From positions 33,355,501 through 33,419,500 of the forward strand of contig CM038043.1 in the NCBI GenBank assembly GCA_021397845.1: DNA of 64,000 bases. The letters run 5' to 3'. This DNA comes from Areca catechu. Taxonomy: Eukaryota; Streptophyta; Magnoliopsida; Arecales; Arecaceae. This document shows positions 45,239 to 57,119 of this stretch, piece after piece. The notes beneath the pieces were generated by a model. That model ran no database searches, was not told the origin of the DNA, and was given only the letters and a program-made list of their open reading frames with translations. The number at the start of each line of letters is the position of its first letter. Within the stretch, counting starts at the first letter, position 1. A program made the position numbers and the translations under genes.

Positions 45239-45490
45239 CACTACAGCAAGAAGGGTCAACGCCGACTCTTTTCTCTCGACGCTTCTTGGAAGCGTTTGGA
45301 TCAACTCAAAACCGCCGACGCTTTTAAAAGCGTCGGCAAGCTCCTGAACCCGCCGACGCTTTTAAGCATCAAAAAATACCGATGCTTAAAAGTGTCGGCA
45401 TCCTCCAGAACCTGCCGACGCTTTTAAGCATCGGCAAGTACCGACGCTTTTAAGCATCGGCAAGTACCGACGCTTAAAAGCATCGCCAAA
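45239..45490. repeat. 5' terminal and subterminal repeats of the CACTA element
   Basis: The terminal CACTACAG is followed by at least eight direct and inverted copies of a short GCCGACGCTTTTAA/TTAAAAGCGTCGGC motif, some decayed to CATCGGC. In this family, subterminal repeats bind the element's accessory protein. The matching set is at 56718-56945. Confidence 0.9.
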
Positions 45491-46040
45491 AAGCATCGCC
45501 GGAAATCCCAATAACCCATTTCCCCCGCCCCAGCCCTAATCCCGCCCGATCTTCCCCCCCGCCGCTCGAGCCCGCCCGACCCCCCCCCCATCGCCCGAGC
45601 TCGCGTGACCCCCACCCCCCCCAGCCACCCGAGCCCACCCGAGCCGAGCCTCCTCCTCCTCCTCCTCCTCTGCTATGGATGCAGACCTCCTCCTCCCCTC
45701 CACCCCCCGCCCGAGCCCATAGATCCCGCCGAACTCTCCCCCGCCCAAGCCGCCGATCCTCCTCCTCCTCCTTTACCTCCTCCTCCTCCTCCTCCTCCGC
45801 TCGATCCACGAACACAGGACCTTCTCCTCCCCACCACCCCCGCCCGAGCCCTAGATCCCGCCGAACCCTCCCCCGCCCGAGCCACCGATCCTCCTCCTCC
45901 TCCTCTGCTCGATCTGGGACGCAGCACGTCCTCCTCCTCATCAACCGGCCAATAGCTCCTCCACCGTTCCGTGCCCTAGATCCCACGGCCGATCCGCCCG
46001 ACGCAACCTCGTCCTCCACCGATCCCTCCCTCAATATTTA
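45491..46040. other. GC-rich, CpG-rich island inside the CACTA element
   Basis: A sharp change from AT-rich to C-rich sequence, with (CCT)n runs and about three diverged repeats of roughly 120 bp built on CCCGCCCGAGCC and GATCCTCCTCC. Open frames on both strands encode Pro/Ser/Arg- or Gly/Glu-rich low-complexity peptides and are not credible proteins. It is placed where the promoter and untranslated leader of a CACTA element would be. Confidence 0.7.
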
Positions 46041-47297
46041 TTTTATTTTAAGATTATGAATTTTAAAATTAAAATTATGAATTATGATGAGTAGGGTTGG
46101 ATTTTGATTATGAATATGGATAGCGCTAGATTTGAAAATGGTGATGGAACTAAATATGATAAATCTTATAATATGTATCATTTTCTTACATTGTAATCAC
46201 CCAGTAATGATAGAAGGGATAATTTTTGTAATGCTAGTTGATCTCAACCAAAAAAATAAATTACAAATTTGGATGATATAAACCATTTTAAAAAATAATT
46301 AATGCTAATTTTAAATAAGTTGGTTGAATCTTGACTCTTGAGCCAATGTAGTGAGTTCAATAAATGTTTGCTTGAGCCATGATTGTGGAGCAAAGATTCT
46401 CAAAGGCAATCAATTTTTTTTGTTAAAATTAATTGTTCTATTGATTGATTTCCTTTTCTGTTGAATGAATTCATCATCCTTAAAGACTATTAAGTTGAAT
46501 ATGATTGGTTTCAAATTAGATTTATGATTATATATATATATATATGAAAGATATTGGTTTTACATGATTTATATTTTGAAACAAGATTTATTATATCTTT
46601 ATACTAATTTATGGTAATTTATATATGGCTATCATATTTTATGTTGCTATGTGAATTATCTAGTTAAGATATTCAGTATTCACTAGTCAAGCTTATTATC
46701 CATTCTTTCTTTTTCAAATTTAGATATTTAATTGTGAATGTAGATACTACCAAGGGGGGAGTGTTGTGGCAAAGAAGGTGGTATAGGTTTAAAAAGAAAA
46801 AAATCTTTAACCATAATAGGCCATAGAAAGGACATTAACTAGAATAGGCTAAGTTAGTGTGGGTTAGCCTAATGGTAACATAGCTCACATAACTTTCATT
46901 CTTGAGATTTTAGGGTTGTATGTGATAGAGTTGGTCAGGTTGGAAGCATGAGAAAAGGTGATTTGAAGTAAGATCTAATAATATTGAATTGTTGCATATG
47001 AATTATATGCACATACTGATATAACATATATCACAAAATAATGTATGATGAGCATCCTATACATTTTGATGCTAGACTTATCAACTTGGCCAAAAACTAT
47101 AATGTCATCAACAAACTGAATTTAGTGGGCATGTTTGGCAATAGCCAACTATCCAATACCCCTAATCAACTCTTCGTTGTTTGTTGCCCTCAATTTTTTT
47201 ATGAGAACACCTATGACTAAACAAAATTCCTTAGTATTTATTTTATTTTTGTCCTGCATCTTACTGAACATGTACCTTTGTTATGATCAATTACGAT
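46041..47297. other. AT-rich CACTA internal sequence with a possible LINE fragment
   Basis: Mostly unassigned. At about 47040-47200 the minus strand contains IQFVDDIIVFGQVDKSSI, which resembles the FADD catalytic box of L1-type reverse transcriptase, with stops either side. At about 46755 a G-rich tract precedes TGTTGTGGC, which looks like an LTR edge but has no partner. Confidence 0.4.
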
Positions 47298-48608
47298 TGT
47301 TGACTTTGGTTTTGATTATGACAAAACACTTAAGTATATTTGAGTACTAATTATGCATTAAGTATATAAATCAGTTATAGATACTCAAAGAAGTGAAATT
47401 TGAAGAAAATTCAGCCTAGCACAGATGAAGTGTCGACACCTAGGAAAGCAAGTGTCGACACCTGAGGATCAAGTGTCGACACTTGAAAGGTGAAGTGTCG
47501 ACTCAAGGCCTGAGACAAACAGAAAATTTTAGAAAGCACTTTCAGTCAAGTGTCGACACCTGGAACTGAAGTGTCGATACTTGGAAGTGAAGTGTCGACA
47601 CCTGGAAAATGAAATGTCGACACTTGAAACTGAAGTGTCGACACCTGGAGGTGAAGTGTCGACACTTGCTGTAACGGCTAGTTTTTTAAAAGCTGTAGAA
47701 CTTCTCTAACTTGCTTCAAACGGCCATATTTTCATCCCCAACAGTCATAAATGGTCAAATAAGGTTTGGAGGGCTATTTAAACACTTGGGGAAGCAAGAA
47801 AGAAGGAGGAAAAGAGGATCCATGGTTTGAAAGATAAATCCTTTGATTTCCATGTAAAAATATGTGAAGGATATTTTGAGGATCCAATTTGTTGAGTGTT
47901 GAGCCTCCAAGAATTCAAAGAGGAGAGGGAGCTTCCAAGAGCAACATGATCAGCATCCATTGAAGCTTTTACAACATGGAGACAAGCTCAACATCAACAA
48001 TCAATGTGCTTCAATGAGAAATCTGCTTTGTAAGAAAGCTTTTTATTTTCAGTCTTCAATTCTTGTATCTAGGTTGGTGGTGAGCCTAGTGAAAGCCATC
48101 AAAGGTTGTTGGTGAGCCTATGTAGTAAAAACCAACTAGGGTTTTGACTTGTAAGCCCGAAGACAAAACAAGTTGGGTTGTTGGTTAGCCCGTAAAACTA
48201 ACTAGGTTCTTGGTTAGCTCGCAAAATCAAGGTAGGTTCTTGGTTAGCCCGCAAAAACATCAAGGTTTTTGGTTAGCCTAGAAAACCAAGGAGTTTTTGG
48301 TTAGCCTGTGAAAACCAAGGGGTTTGACTTGTGAGCCCGGAAAACAAGTTGACTGTAATCGGTTGTAATTATAGTGAATTCCCAAAGGAATCTTGTGGAG
48401 TGGATGTAGGTGCCTTGGTGTGCACCGAACCACTATAAATTGTTTTATGTTTGTGATTGTTTTTATTATTGCATTTACTTTATCATTTCCACTGTATATT
48501 ATATTTAGCTTACAAACACATATTTTGAATTGGCACATATTGTTCGAATCGTAAAAAATTTTAAAAGTTCAATTCACCCCCCTCTTGGGTTGCCTACCCC
48601 GGCCTACA
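47298..48608 (+). mobile_element. 5' LTR of the copia mini-element
   Basis: TGTTGACTTTGG to CCCCGGCCTACA. A TATA-like CTATTTAAAC lies near 47773, and TGTCGACAC motifs are at about 47430-47670. GGTTAGCCCG-type short repeats with AAACCAA occur at 48175-48340. Confidence 0.92.
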
Positions 48609-48916
48609 ATTGGTATCAGAGCGGGTGCTCTGCTTGAAAATCTAACAATTTTGAGCTAAAGATCATGGCAGCCCAAATTTGAAAATTTGAAAGTTCGAAT
48701 ATTTTGAGAAACTTTGAAAAATAATTTAGAAATCATATGTTGAGGGGGAGCTTTTGAAAAATTATTTTTGGATCATATTTTGATGGGGAGCTCAATGTTT
48801 TTCATTGCTTCATTGCTCTATTCTTATTATTTATCTTTTGGAGCATGTTATATTTATTTTTGAGCTTATCTTGTTTATATATTTAAAAGTTTTGTCATCA
48901 TCAAAAAGGGGGAGAT

Positions 48917-50228
48917 TGTTGACTCTGGTTTTGATTATGACAAAACACTTAAGAATATTTGAGTACTAATTATGCGTTAAGTGTATAAATCAGTTATAGG
49001 TACTCAAAGAAGTGAAATTTAAAGAAAATTCAGCCTAGCACAGATGAAGTGTCGATACCTGGGAAGCAAGTGTCGACACCTGAGGATCAAGTGTCGACAC
49101 TTGAAAAGTGAAGTGTCGACTCAAGGCCTGAGATAAATAGAAAACTTCAGAAAGCACTTTCAGTCAAGTGTCGACACCTGGAGCTGAAGTGTCGACACTT
49201 GGAAGTGAAGTGTCGACACCTGGAGAATGAAGTGTCGATACTTGAAACTAAAGTGTCGATACTGGAGGTGAAGTGTCGACACTTGCTGTAATGGCTAGTT
49301 TTTTAAAAGCTGTAGAACTTCTCCAATTTGCTTCAAACGGCCATATTTTCATCCCAACAGTCATAAACAGTCAAATAAGGTTTGGAGGGATATTTAAACA
49401 CTCGGGGAAGCAAGAGAGAATAAGGAGGAAAAGAGGATCCATGGTTTGAAAGATAAATCCTTTGATTTCCATGTAAAAATATGTGAAGGATATTTTGAGG
49501 ATCCAATTTGTTAAGTGTTGAGCCTCCAAGAATTCAAAGAGGAGAGGGAGCTTCCAAGAGCAACATGATCAAGCATCCATTGAAGCTTCTACAACATGGA
49601 GACAAGCTCAACATCAACAATCAATGTGCTTCAACGAAAAATCTGCTTTGTAAGAAAGCTTTTTATTTTCATTCTTCAATTCTTGTATCTAGGTTGGTGG
49701 TGAGCCTAGTGAAAGCCATCAAAGGTTGTTGGTGAGCCTATGTAGTAAAAACCAACTAGGGTTTTGACTTGTGAGCCCGAAGACAAAACAAGTTGGGTTA
49801 TTAGTTAGCCCGTAAAACCAACTAGGTTCCTGGTTAGCCCGCAAAACCAAGGTAGGTTCTTGGTTAGCTCGCAAAACCATCAAGGTTTTTGGTTAGCCTG
49901 GAAAACCAAGGGGTTTTTGGTTAGCCCGTGAAAACCAAGGGGTTTGACTTGTGAGCCCGGAAAACAAGTTGACTGTAATCGATTGAGATTATAGTGAATT
50001 TCCAAGAGGATCTTGGGGAGTAGATGTAGGTGCCTTAGTGTGCACCGAACCACTATAAATTATTTTATGTTTGTGATTTTTTTATTATTGCATTTACTTT
50101 ATAATTTCCACTGCATATTATATTTATCTTACAAACACATGTTTTGAATTGGCACATATTGTTCGAATCGCAAAAAATTTTAAAAGTCCAATTCACCCCC
50201 CCTCTTGGGTTGCCTACCCTGGCCTACA
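48917..50228 (+). mobile_element. 3' LTR of the copia mini-element
   Basis: TGTTGACTCTGG to CCCTGGCCTACA, matching the 5' copy closely, with the same TGTCGACAC cluster (49048-49285) and TTGGTTAGCCCG repeats. Confidence 0.92.
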
Positions 50229-50742
50229 AGATTTTTTAAATATTTTTTAAAAAACTTGTATTGCATAGAAACATAGACACGTCAATAGATTAAAGTACAT
50301 GTTCTACAGCATCTGTACAATTATTTTATTTTTGTATGGATGGAAGAAATATGTACAGTGATCAATTGAATGTCCAGTTTGGATAGTTTGAGAATTGCAA
50401 ATAATTTGATAGGTGCTTACAGTAGTCAAACGGTACAGATAGAGTTCCAGATATATTTCGGATAGCATTTCCTTTTAGTTCTCCTCATACATATTTATTT
50501 ATATGGGAAGAACTAAGAAAAAATACTGCCAAAGTTTTTCTGGAACTTTTATTGCGTATCCTTTGGTTACTGTAAATGACCTATATAATTAATGCAATTC
50601 TTGAATGGGATAGAACCTCTTTAGCTATTAGTTGGTGATAGGGTGCATTTAATAATACTGTAATTGATCTATTGAATAAACTTATTTTAAATTTATTCTG
50701 TTCTTATAAATATTTATTTATTTCAGTTAGTTTTATCTTACA
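50229..50742. other. CACTA sequence upstream of the transposase gene
   Basis: AT-rich with no gene. It precedes the first methionine of the transposase frame at 50743 and probably holds its leader or an intron (TTTATTTCAG at 50715-50725 resembles a splice acceptor). Confidence 0.5.
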
Positions 50743-53700
50743 ATGGATAAGAGTTGGATAACTAAACCGAGGAATAGCAAACACTATCTGGATGGAGTAC
50801 AGAATTTTATTAAATTTGGTATGGAGAGAAGTAGTATAAATGGGAAGATTTTATGTCTATGCCGAAAATGTATAAATTCCAGTTCTCTATATCCAAATAT
50901 TATTGAAGAACATTTGGTATGGAATGATTTTTAAGAGGTTATACAGAGTGATTTTTTCATGGAGAGTCAAGGTTACAATCTACATATAATCAAACCTCTA
51001 ACATGGAACTTATACCTGATTTTGGATCCAGTAACCGACAGAAAAATCTTGCAAGAGATGATGATATCAGGGATTTGCTCAGAGATACTTTTGAATATGG
51101 TGCTCAACATCCTGAAGGTTACAGTGGAGGACAAGTAGCAACTGGGTTACCTGAGGATTCTATAATTACTGAATCTATACATGATGGAAAGCCGATACCC
51201 CCAACTAATGTTAGAATAGATCGTTATCAGAAGCTGATAAGAGATGCAGATCAAGAATTATATGCCGGTTGCAAGAACTTTTCAAAAATTTCTTTTCTTG
51301 TGCATTTGTTTCATATAAAATACTTGAATGGATGGTCTGGCAAGAGTTTTACTATATTGCTCAAGTTGTTAAAGGATGCATTTCCTGAAGGTACTAGTCT
51401 ACCAACATCTTGTTATGAAGCTAAAAAACTAGTAAAGGAATTGGATCTTGGATATGAAAAGATTCATAGTTGTCCAAATGATTGTATATTATATCGGGAA
51501 GAACATGCCGATCAAAAGTCGTGCCATGTGTGAGGATGTTAATAATGGATGAAGCAAAAAGAAAATAAGAGTGAGGGATTAGATGAATTGGATGCAACAC
51601 AAATTAAACAAAAGTTGGTGAAGGTATTACGCTATTTTCCTCTTGTACCTAGATTGAAAAGGATCTATGCATCATCAAAGACAGCTTCGTCAATGAGATG
51701 GCATGATGAAAGTCATACAAAAGATGGAATGCTGAGACATCCAGCGAATAGTTTAGCATGGAAAACATTTGATGATAGACATCCTGATTTTACATCTGAT
51801 GTTCGAAATGTCAGGCTGGGTTTAGCCAGTGATGGGTTCAATCCATTTTGGACCTTAAGTTCTATCTATATCACCTGGCCAGTTGTTTTGATTCCTTATA
51901 ATTTGCCACCATGGTATGCATGAAATAGTCTTCACTTATTTTATCAATGATCATTTCAAGTGATAAGGGTCCAGGCAATGATATTGATGTTTTCTCACAA
52001 CCTTTAATAGATGAATTGAAACAACTATGGGAGGGTATCAGTGTAATTGATGCTTCAAATGGCCAAACATTCAATCTGCAGGCAGCTCTATTATGGACTA
52101 TTAATGATTTTCCTGCATATGCTAATTTATCTGGCTGGAGAACTAAAGGACGAGTTGCATGTCCTTCTTGTGGTGAATCAACCCATTCAATTTGGTTAAA
52201 ACATGGAGGAAAGCTCTCTTATATGGGACATCGACGATGGTTGGAGGCAAATCATCCATTTCGATTTCAGAATGATTTATTTGATGGTACTATAGAGTTG
52301 GGATCTGCTACAATTCTACCTTCTGGTTCTGATATTCGTAGACAAATACTTGGTATCAGACACAGTTACGGTAAGCTGACAAAGTCCTCTAAAAAATGAG
52401 GAAGAGGTGATGTTGAGACTTCAGTACAAAAAGAGGTATCGGAGGAAGTCAATACTTGCACCTTAGATACATCAGTATTCGAGGATCCGGATAATTTCTT
52501 TGAAGTTGAAAATGATGATGATATAATCGCAGCATCTATCCATCAGCATACTAAACAATTATGAAAGAAAAGAAGCATATTCTTTGACTTACCTTATTAG
52601 GAGCATAATATACTCCGGCATAATCTTGATGTTATGCATATAGAAAAGAATGTTTGTGAAATGGGCATCCGACATGAACTTCATTCACAAGTGCTTGCAA
52701 ATGATAGAACTTATATCTCTCATGCATGTTATACAATGTCTAGTCAAGAAAAAAATCTCTTCTTGATAGTTTTAAAGAATATCAAGGTTCCTGATGGATA
52801 TGCATCAAATATTTCACGATATGTGAATCTGAAAGAGCAGAAAACCTCAAATCTTAAAAGTCATGATGGACATATACTAATACAAGATATTCTTCGATTG
52901 GCTTTAAGGTCGTCAATGCTGAAACAAGTTATTACGATTGTTTTTCAGTTATCATCATTCTTCAAGGCATTATGTTCTAAGGTTCTTGATCCTCAGGAGC
53001 TTGATCAGTTGCAGTCTCAAGTCATACTTACGTTATGTCAGATGGAAAAGATTTTTCCTCCTGGATTTTTTACGATTATGGTTCATCTACTCATTCACCT
53101 AGCTTCGAAAGCTAAACTTTGTGGACCGGTATAGTAATGCTGTACGAACTTAAATTTCATAATTTATTTATCTTTTTCATGATTTAATGTAATATTAATA
53201 TTAATAAATATCATACTTTTTGAAGGTATCTTGTACGTTTGAAAGATTATGTACAAAACAAAGCCCATCCTGAGGGCTCAATAGCAAAGGGATATATTGC
53301 TGAAGAGTGTTTAACATTTTATTCAAGATATCTCGAAGGTGTAGAGACTGTATTCAATCGACCTCAACATCATGGTGATACTATGGAGAATACAAATCTA
53401 TACAAATTTGCATCATCCGGAAGATTTATAGGAAAAGCTGAAAGTATTGTTCTTGACCATAAATCCTTGTCACAAGCACATCGTTATGTATTGCTACATA
53501 GTGATATAATATCTGACTATCACAGGTTAGTCTATCTATACATGGATAATACTAAATATTAGACATATTGTTGTCAAACTTATATTTGATTGTCATGCAG
53601 TGAATTTTTAGCTGTACAATGACAAGCCAATCATTCCACTCGTCCTAATCCAAGGATTGAACAAAGATGGTTGGTTGAGTTATTTCCTAATTGGCTTGCC

Positions 53701-54391
53701 AATTAGGTAAGTATATATAAGTCGTATAATAATTTTATATACATTTAACATCGAATAAGTGATCGATAATTGATATTATATTTTCTAGGTACCAGTACTG
53801 ATGGAGAAAAATAGTTCAGCAGAACTAATAGCACTTGCTAGAGGTCCAAATTATATTGTGAACAAATATAATGGATTTATTATAAATGGCTTTAAATTTC
53901 ATACCAAGGAGCGCGAGAAACTTAGAAAAACTCAGAACAGTTGTGTTATGGTAGAAGCAGATGAAAAATCTTATTATGGTATACTTAAAGATATTTTGGA
54001 GTTGAATTATTATGAAAATTTTAAAGTTGTATTATTTCGATGTGATTGGGTGGATATAAATACACCGAGAGGTTTGAAAAAGGACTCAAACGGATTCATA
54101 CTTGTCAATTTTTCAAGATTGATACATACTGGTGTGTTATTGAAGGATGATCCATTTATCTTTTCATCTCAAGCTCGACAAGTTTTTAATGTACAAGACT
54201 CGAAAGATAAAGAATGGGCTACTGTTATTAAGACAAAATCCAGAGACTTGTATGACATGGGAAAAAGGATAGAAGAAGATGATGATGATACTTACACTCA
54301 GTGTATACTTTATAATATTATGCCGGATGATCATATAAATGATACAACCATTTTGATTAGGTTGGATTCCAAAGAAGGTACAACTGGCTGA
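50743..54391 (+). pseudogene. TNP2-like CACTA transposase
   Basis: In order: a transposase-associated domain (MDKSWITKPRNSKHYLDGVQ, then CLCRKCINSSSLYPNIIEEH); a frameshift and stop near 50933; LLRDTFEYGAQHPEG; the main Transposase_21 domain (RWHDESHTKDGMLRHPANSL, ASDGFNPFW, GWRTKGRVACPSCG); the motif DVMHIEKNVCEMGI and a DUF4218-like domain (52631-53134, then LVRLKDYVQNKAHPEGSIAK after a likely intron at 53132-53226); and a DUF4216-like domain (ALARGPNYIVNKYNGFIING; VLFRCDWVDINTPRGLKKDS). This is the full domain order of plant TNP2 proteins, which bind and cut the element's ends. Stops near 51533, 51923, 52399, 52564 and 53703 make it a pseudogene. Confidence 0.93.
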
Positions 54392-54533
54392 TTATGACAA
54401 GTAAGTAGTTTATAAGATGGTTTATATTTTTGCATGTTTAATTATGTTATCTTTTAAATTGTAATTCATTTCTGTTATAATTTGATTATAATGTTGACTG
54501 ACTTGTTTTTAAATAATGCAGGTTAGGTACACC

Positions 54534-56455
54534 ATGCCTCGAAGGAAGCGATTATCAGATGCATAGTTTTAGTTTTTCCAAACCGAGGCTGGTACTTCTT
54601 CAATACAGCAGCCCGAAGGCAGTCGATCATATTCACATCGGTCTGATGCCAGTCCCTCTATTTCTGCATATCAGGTCAATGCTACTACCTCTCCACTTCA
54701 GGACGACGCCATTCCCTCCGAGTCCGCACATCACGATCCTCCCATGGATCATCCTGATGACGAGCCTATCATCGATGACATACAAATACAGTGTACATAA
54801 TTTAATAATTCTATCTCATTTCAATTCATGCATATGCAATAGTTTTGAAATACAATGTTCTGTGTTTTTTTTTTGTAGATAGATCCGGGAGACTCAGGCA
54901 TAGGCGAGGACCCACACTAGTCCGTGATGTGTGTCAGTTACCTGAGGGTGAGAGGATAGTGATAGAGTGCAACAAGCTAGGGCAGCCTATTAAGAAAGCT
55001 GCTAGCTTGTTGACTAGCTTTCTAGGAACAGTAGCACGTCGGGGTCAGCTATGTCCCATGAATTATTTGAAGTGGAATGACATGCTTCCTGCTTATAAAG
55101 TAGAGATGCTTCAAGTTGTACAGGTAAAAAAATTGATATATTATTTTATATCTTAGATTTTTAACAATTGAATTGCTTATTTCATTTAATACATATTTTA
55201 TTGTTTATTTAAATTGTAGAGCAAGTTCGTTCTCCCTCTAGATACTTCTGATTTTATGCTTAAGTCTCTCAACGCAAGTGAAAAGAATATAGGGCAAAGT
55301 TGAAGGGAGACTACATGCAAGAGGGTAGGACAGAGGAGCAGGTTGCAGCTACCTATCCTCCTGATGTTCACCCTCATCAATGGAGGGAGCTGGTGCGGTA
55401 TTGGTTCTCCGAGAGGGCACAAGTTGTGTAGCATTATCAAACACTTCGAAATTTATTAATTTTCACTCGTCATAATTATATTTATACAATATATAACATA
55501 GTTTTAATTTTATTTTGTAGACATATTCTACTATTGGTAGAGCTTCACGAGCAGCTCAGTCTGTTCCTCACACAGCGGGGTCCAAGAGTTATGCACGGCT
55601 TAGGCATGAGTTTGTATGTTTCTCATCCTATAATACTTTTAGTACACTTTTAGTTTTAACATCATGTATCATCATGTATCATGCATGTACCATGTATCAT
55701 GGTACGGCGGTATAAGATGTGTTATTTTAGATTTTTTTGTAATATTTATTCTTTATATAGGCTGATCAACAAGGGAGGGAGCCTGGTGAGGTGGAGTTCT
55801 ATCAGATGACTCACGTTCACCAGGATGGTAGTTTTGTTCGGGAGGAGTCCAGAGATATATATATGTAATTTTTTTTATTTATATTATATCATGATTTATA
55901 TATTTATTTTTATTAAGTATTGATATATGTATTTTTTATAAAATATAGGATAGGGCTACCTCTATGATATCTGAGCATGTTGGCGAGGGTACATCATCTA
56001 CTCAGAGCAGTCATATCGAGGCAAAAATTCTTGGAGTTGATGGGACCAGAGCATCCTGGACGAGTGAGGGATTATGGGATTGGAGTTACCCCTACTCAGT
56101 TATCTAAGGTGAGTAGATATACTCGAGAAACCAGAGAGAGTCATGATCAGTCATATATTCGTCGACTCCAGGAGGAGATAGTAGAGCTCCGACAGACACG
56201 TGATGCAGACAGAGTAGAGCGTGATGCAGACAGAGCAGACATGCAGACCATTAGGTCTCAGTTAGAGCATGTTACATCTATGCTGCATATGTTCATATCA
56301 TCTCAGGTAAGTAATTATTTCTTAATTTTGTATGTATCTAATAATTTAGAATATATATAATGTATGTATCATAATTCCTGATGTCTATCTTGTAGGTTCC
56401 TGGTGCATCTGCAAGTCGCAGACCTGACGACGACCAGCCTCCCGCGGATCAGTGA
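54534..56455 (+). pseudogene. Second CACTA gene, Transposase_24 (Ptta/En/Spm) type
   Basis: The ATG at 54534 gives MPRRKRLSDA, then a stop and a Ser/His/Pro-rich exon to about 54790. An exon from 54880 reads RRGPTLVRDVCQLPEGERIV, CNKLGQPIKKAASLLTSFLG and MNYLKWNDMLPAYKVEMLQV, the core of the plant transposase (Ptta/En/Spm) family. Further exons, each between GT and AG, carry FVLPLDTSDFMLKSLNASEK (55220), GRASRAAQSVPHTAGSKSYA (55530), GREPGEVEFYQMTHVHQDGS (55770) and a C-terminal helical region with IRRLQEEIVELRQTRDADRV (56158). The end, ADQ-stop at 56455, is clean. About three frame defects are visible. It likely encodes the accessory DNA-binding protein. Confidence 0.85.
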
Positions 56456-56971
56456 TGCTAGCTTTTTTTTATTATTTTTTTATATCTTTTTGTGTATTTG
56501 AACTTGTATTAATACTTTTATATATATATATATAACTGTTTATGAATCGTTTGTAATTGTGTATGTTGGGTGTGATACAGGTTTTAATATTTTATTTGTT
56601 TGTGTATGTTGGACCTGATACAGGTTTAATATTTTCATTTTGATAATGTATATAGGTTGTGTTGTATGTACGTATATAGCTATAGCAGTTTAATTTTTTT
56701 AAAAAAATAATAAATCTGTCAATGCTTTAAAGCATCGCTAGTTTTGGAAACATGGCGACGCTTTAAAGCATCGATAATTCTAATTTACTGACACTTTAAA
56801 TCGTCGAGAAATGCCGATGCTTTTGAAAAGCATCGGTAGGTGGCATCCCCACGCTTACATAGGCGACGCTTTTGCGACGCTTCAAGAAGCATCGGGAGAT
56901 TTTTTAACGACGCTTAAAAGCATCGGTTAAGACCAAAAAAAGCATCGGCATATCCCTATTTCACTGTAGTG
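56456..56971. repeat. 3' region and terminal repeats of the CACTA element
   Basis: An AT-rich untranslated part with a (TA)n run at 56521-56533. From 56718 come inverted copies of the GACGCTTTAAAGCATCG-type subterminal repeats, and the terminal CACTGTAGTG ends at 56971. Confidence 0.9.
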
Positions 56972-57119
56972 TTCCTCATTAAGATTTGCTATGGCATGAT
57001 TTCCAAAATAACATTGTCTGTCAACAGAAAAGACTCGTATACTGAAAAAAGGAAATTTTGTATCATTTTAGATTGCAGTTAAATTAAACCCTTTTTTTGA
57101 ACAAAAAAAGCAAAGCTAA
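56972..57119. repeat. Array unit B, second part
   Basis: It continues the unit after the CACTA: ATTAAGATTTGCTATGGCAT, CAAAATAACATTGTCTGTCA and TTTTAGATTGCAGTTAAATT. Same order as 27130-27280. It ends GCTAA, the target of the Tat solo LTR. Confidence 0.8.

Larger units (their letters stand above)
47298..50228 (+). mobile_element. Copia mini-element: two full LTRs with a 308-bp interior
   Basis: The LTRs are 47298-48608 and 48917-50228 and are very similar. The interior starts with TTGGTATCAGAGCGGGTGC (initiator methionine tRNA site) and ends with AAAAAGGGGGAGAT (plus-strand primer). It keeps the two replication sites and almost nothing else; an ATG at 48665 may be the old gag start. The flanks read ACGAT and AGATT, so no clean duplication is seen. 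It is the same LTR family as the solo LTR at 43335 and a relative of the SIRE-like element, from which it could have been mobilised. Confidence 0.9.
45239..56971 (+). mobile_element. CACTA (En/Spm) DNA transposon
   Basis: The ends are CACTACAGCAAGAAGGG and CCCTATTTCACTGTAGTG, with the 3-bp duplication TTC at 45236-45238 and 56972-56974. Outside, the array unit joins perfectly when the element is removed. Subterminal repeats of the CGACGCTTTTAAAAGCGTCG type lie at 45262-45490 and 56718-56945. Inside are a TNP2-like transposase gene and a second gene of the Transposase_24 type, both with stops. A copia mini-element at 47298-50228 is nested in it. Without that insert the element is about 8.8 kb, normal for an autonomous CACTA. 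Confidence 0.96.

Noticed and set aside
45474..46059. Long open frames on both strands in the C-rich part of the CACTA element (Pro-rich, Gly/Glu-rich)
   Set aside because: They open on both strands over the same low-complexity repeats and match no family; stop codons are simply rare in such sequence.
46755..46770. G-rich tract followed by TGTTGTGGC, resembling a plus-strand primer and LTR edge
   Set aside because: No second LTR, target duplication or matching end could be found, so it may be chance.
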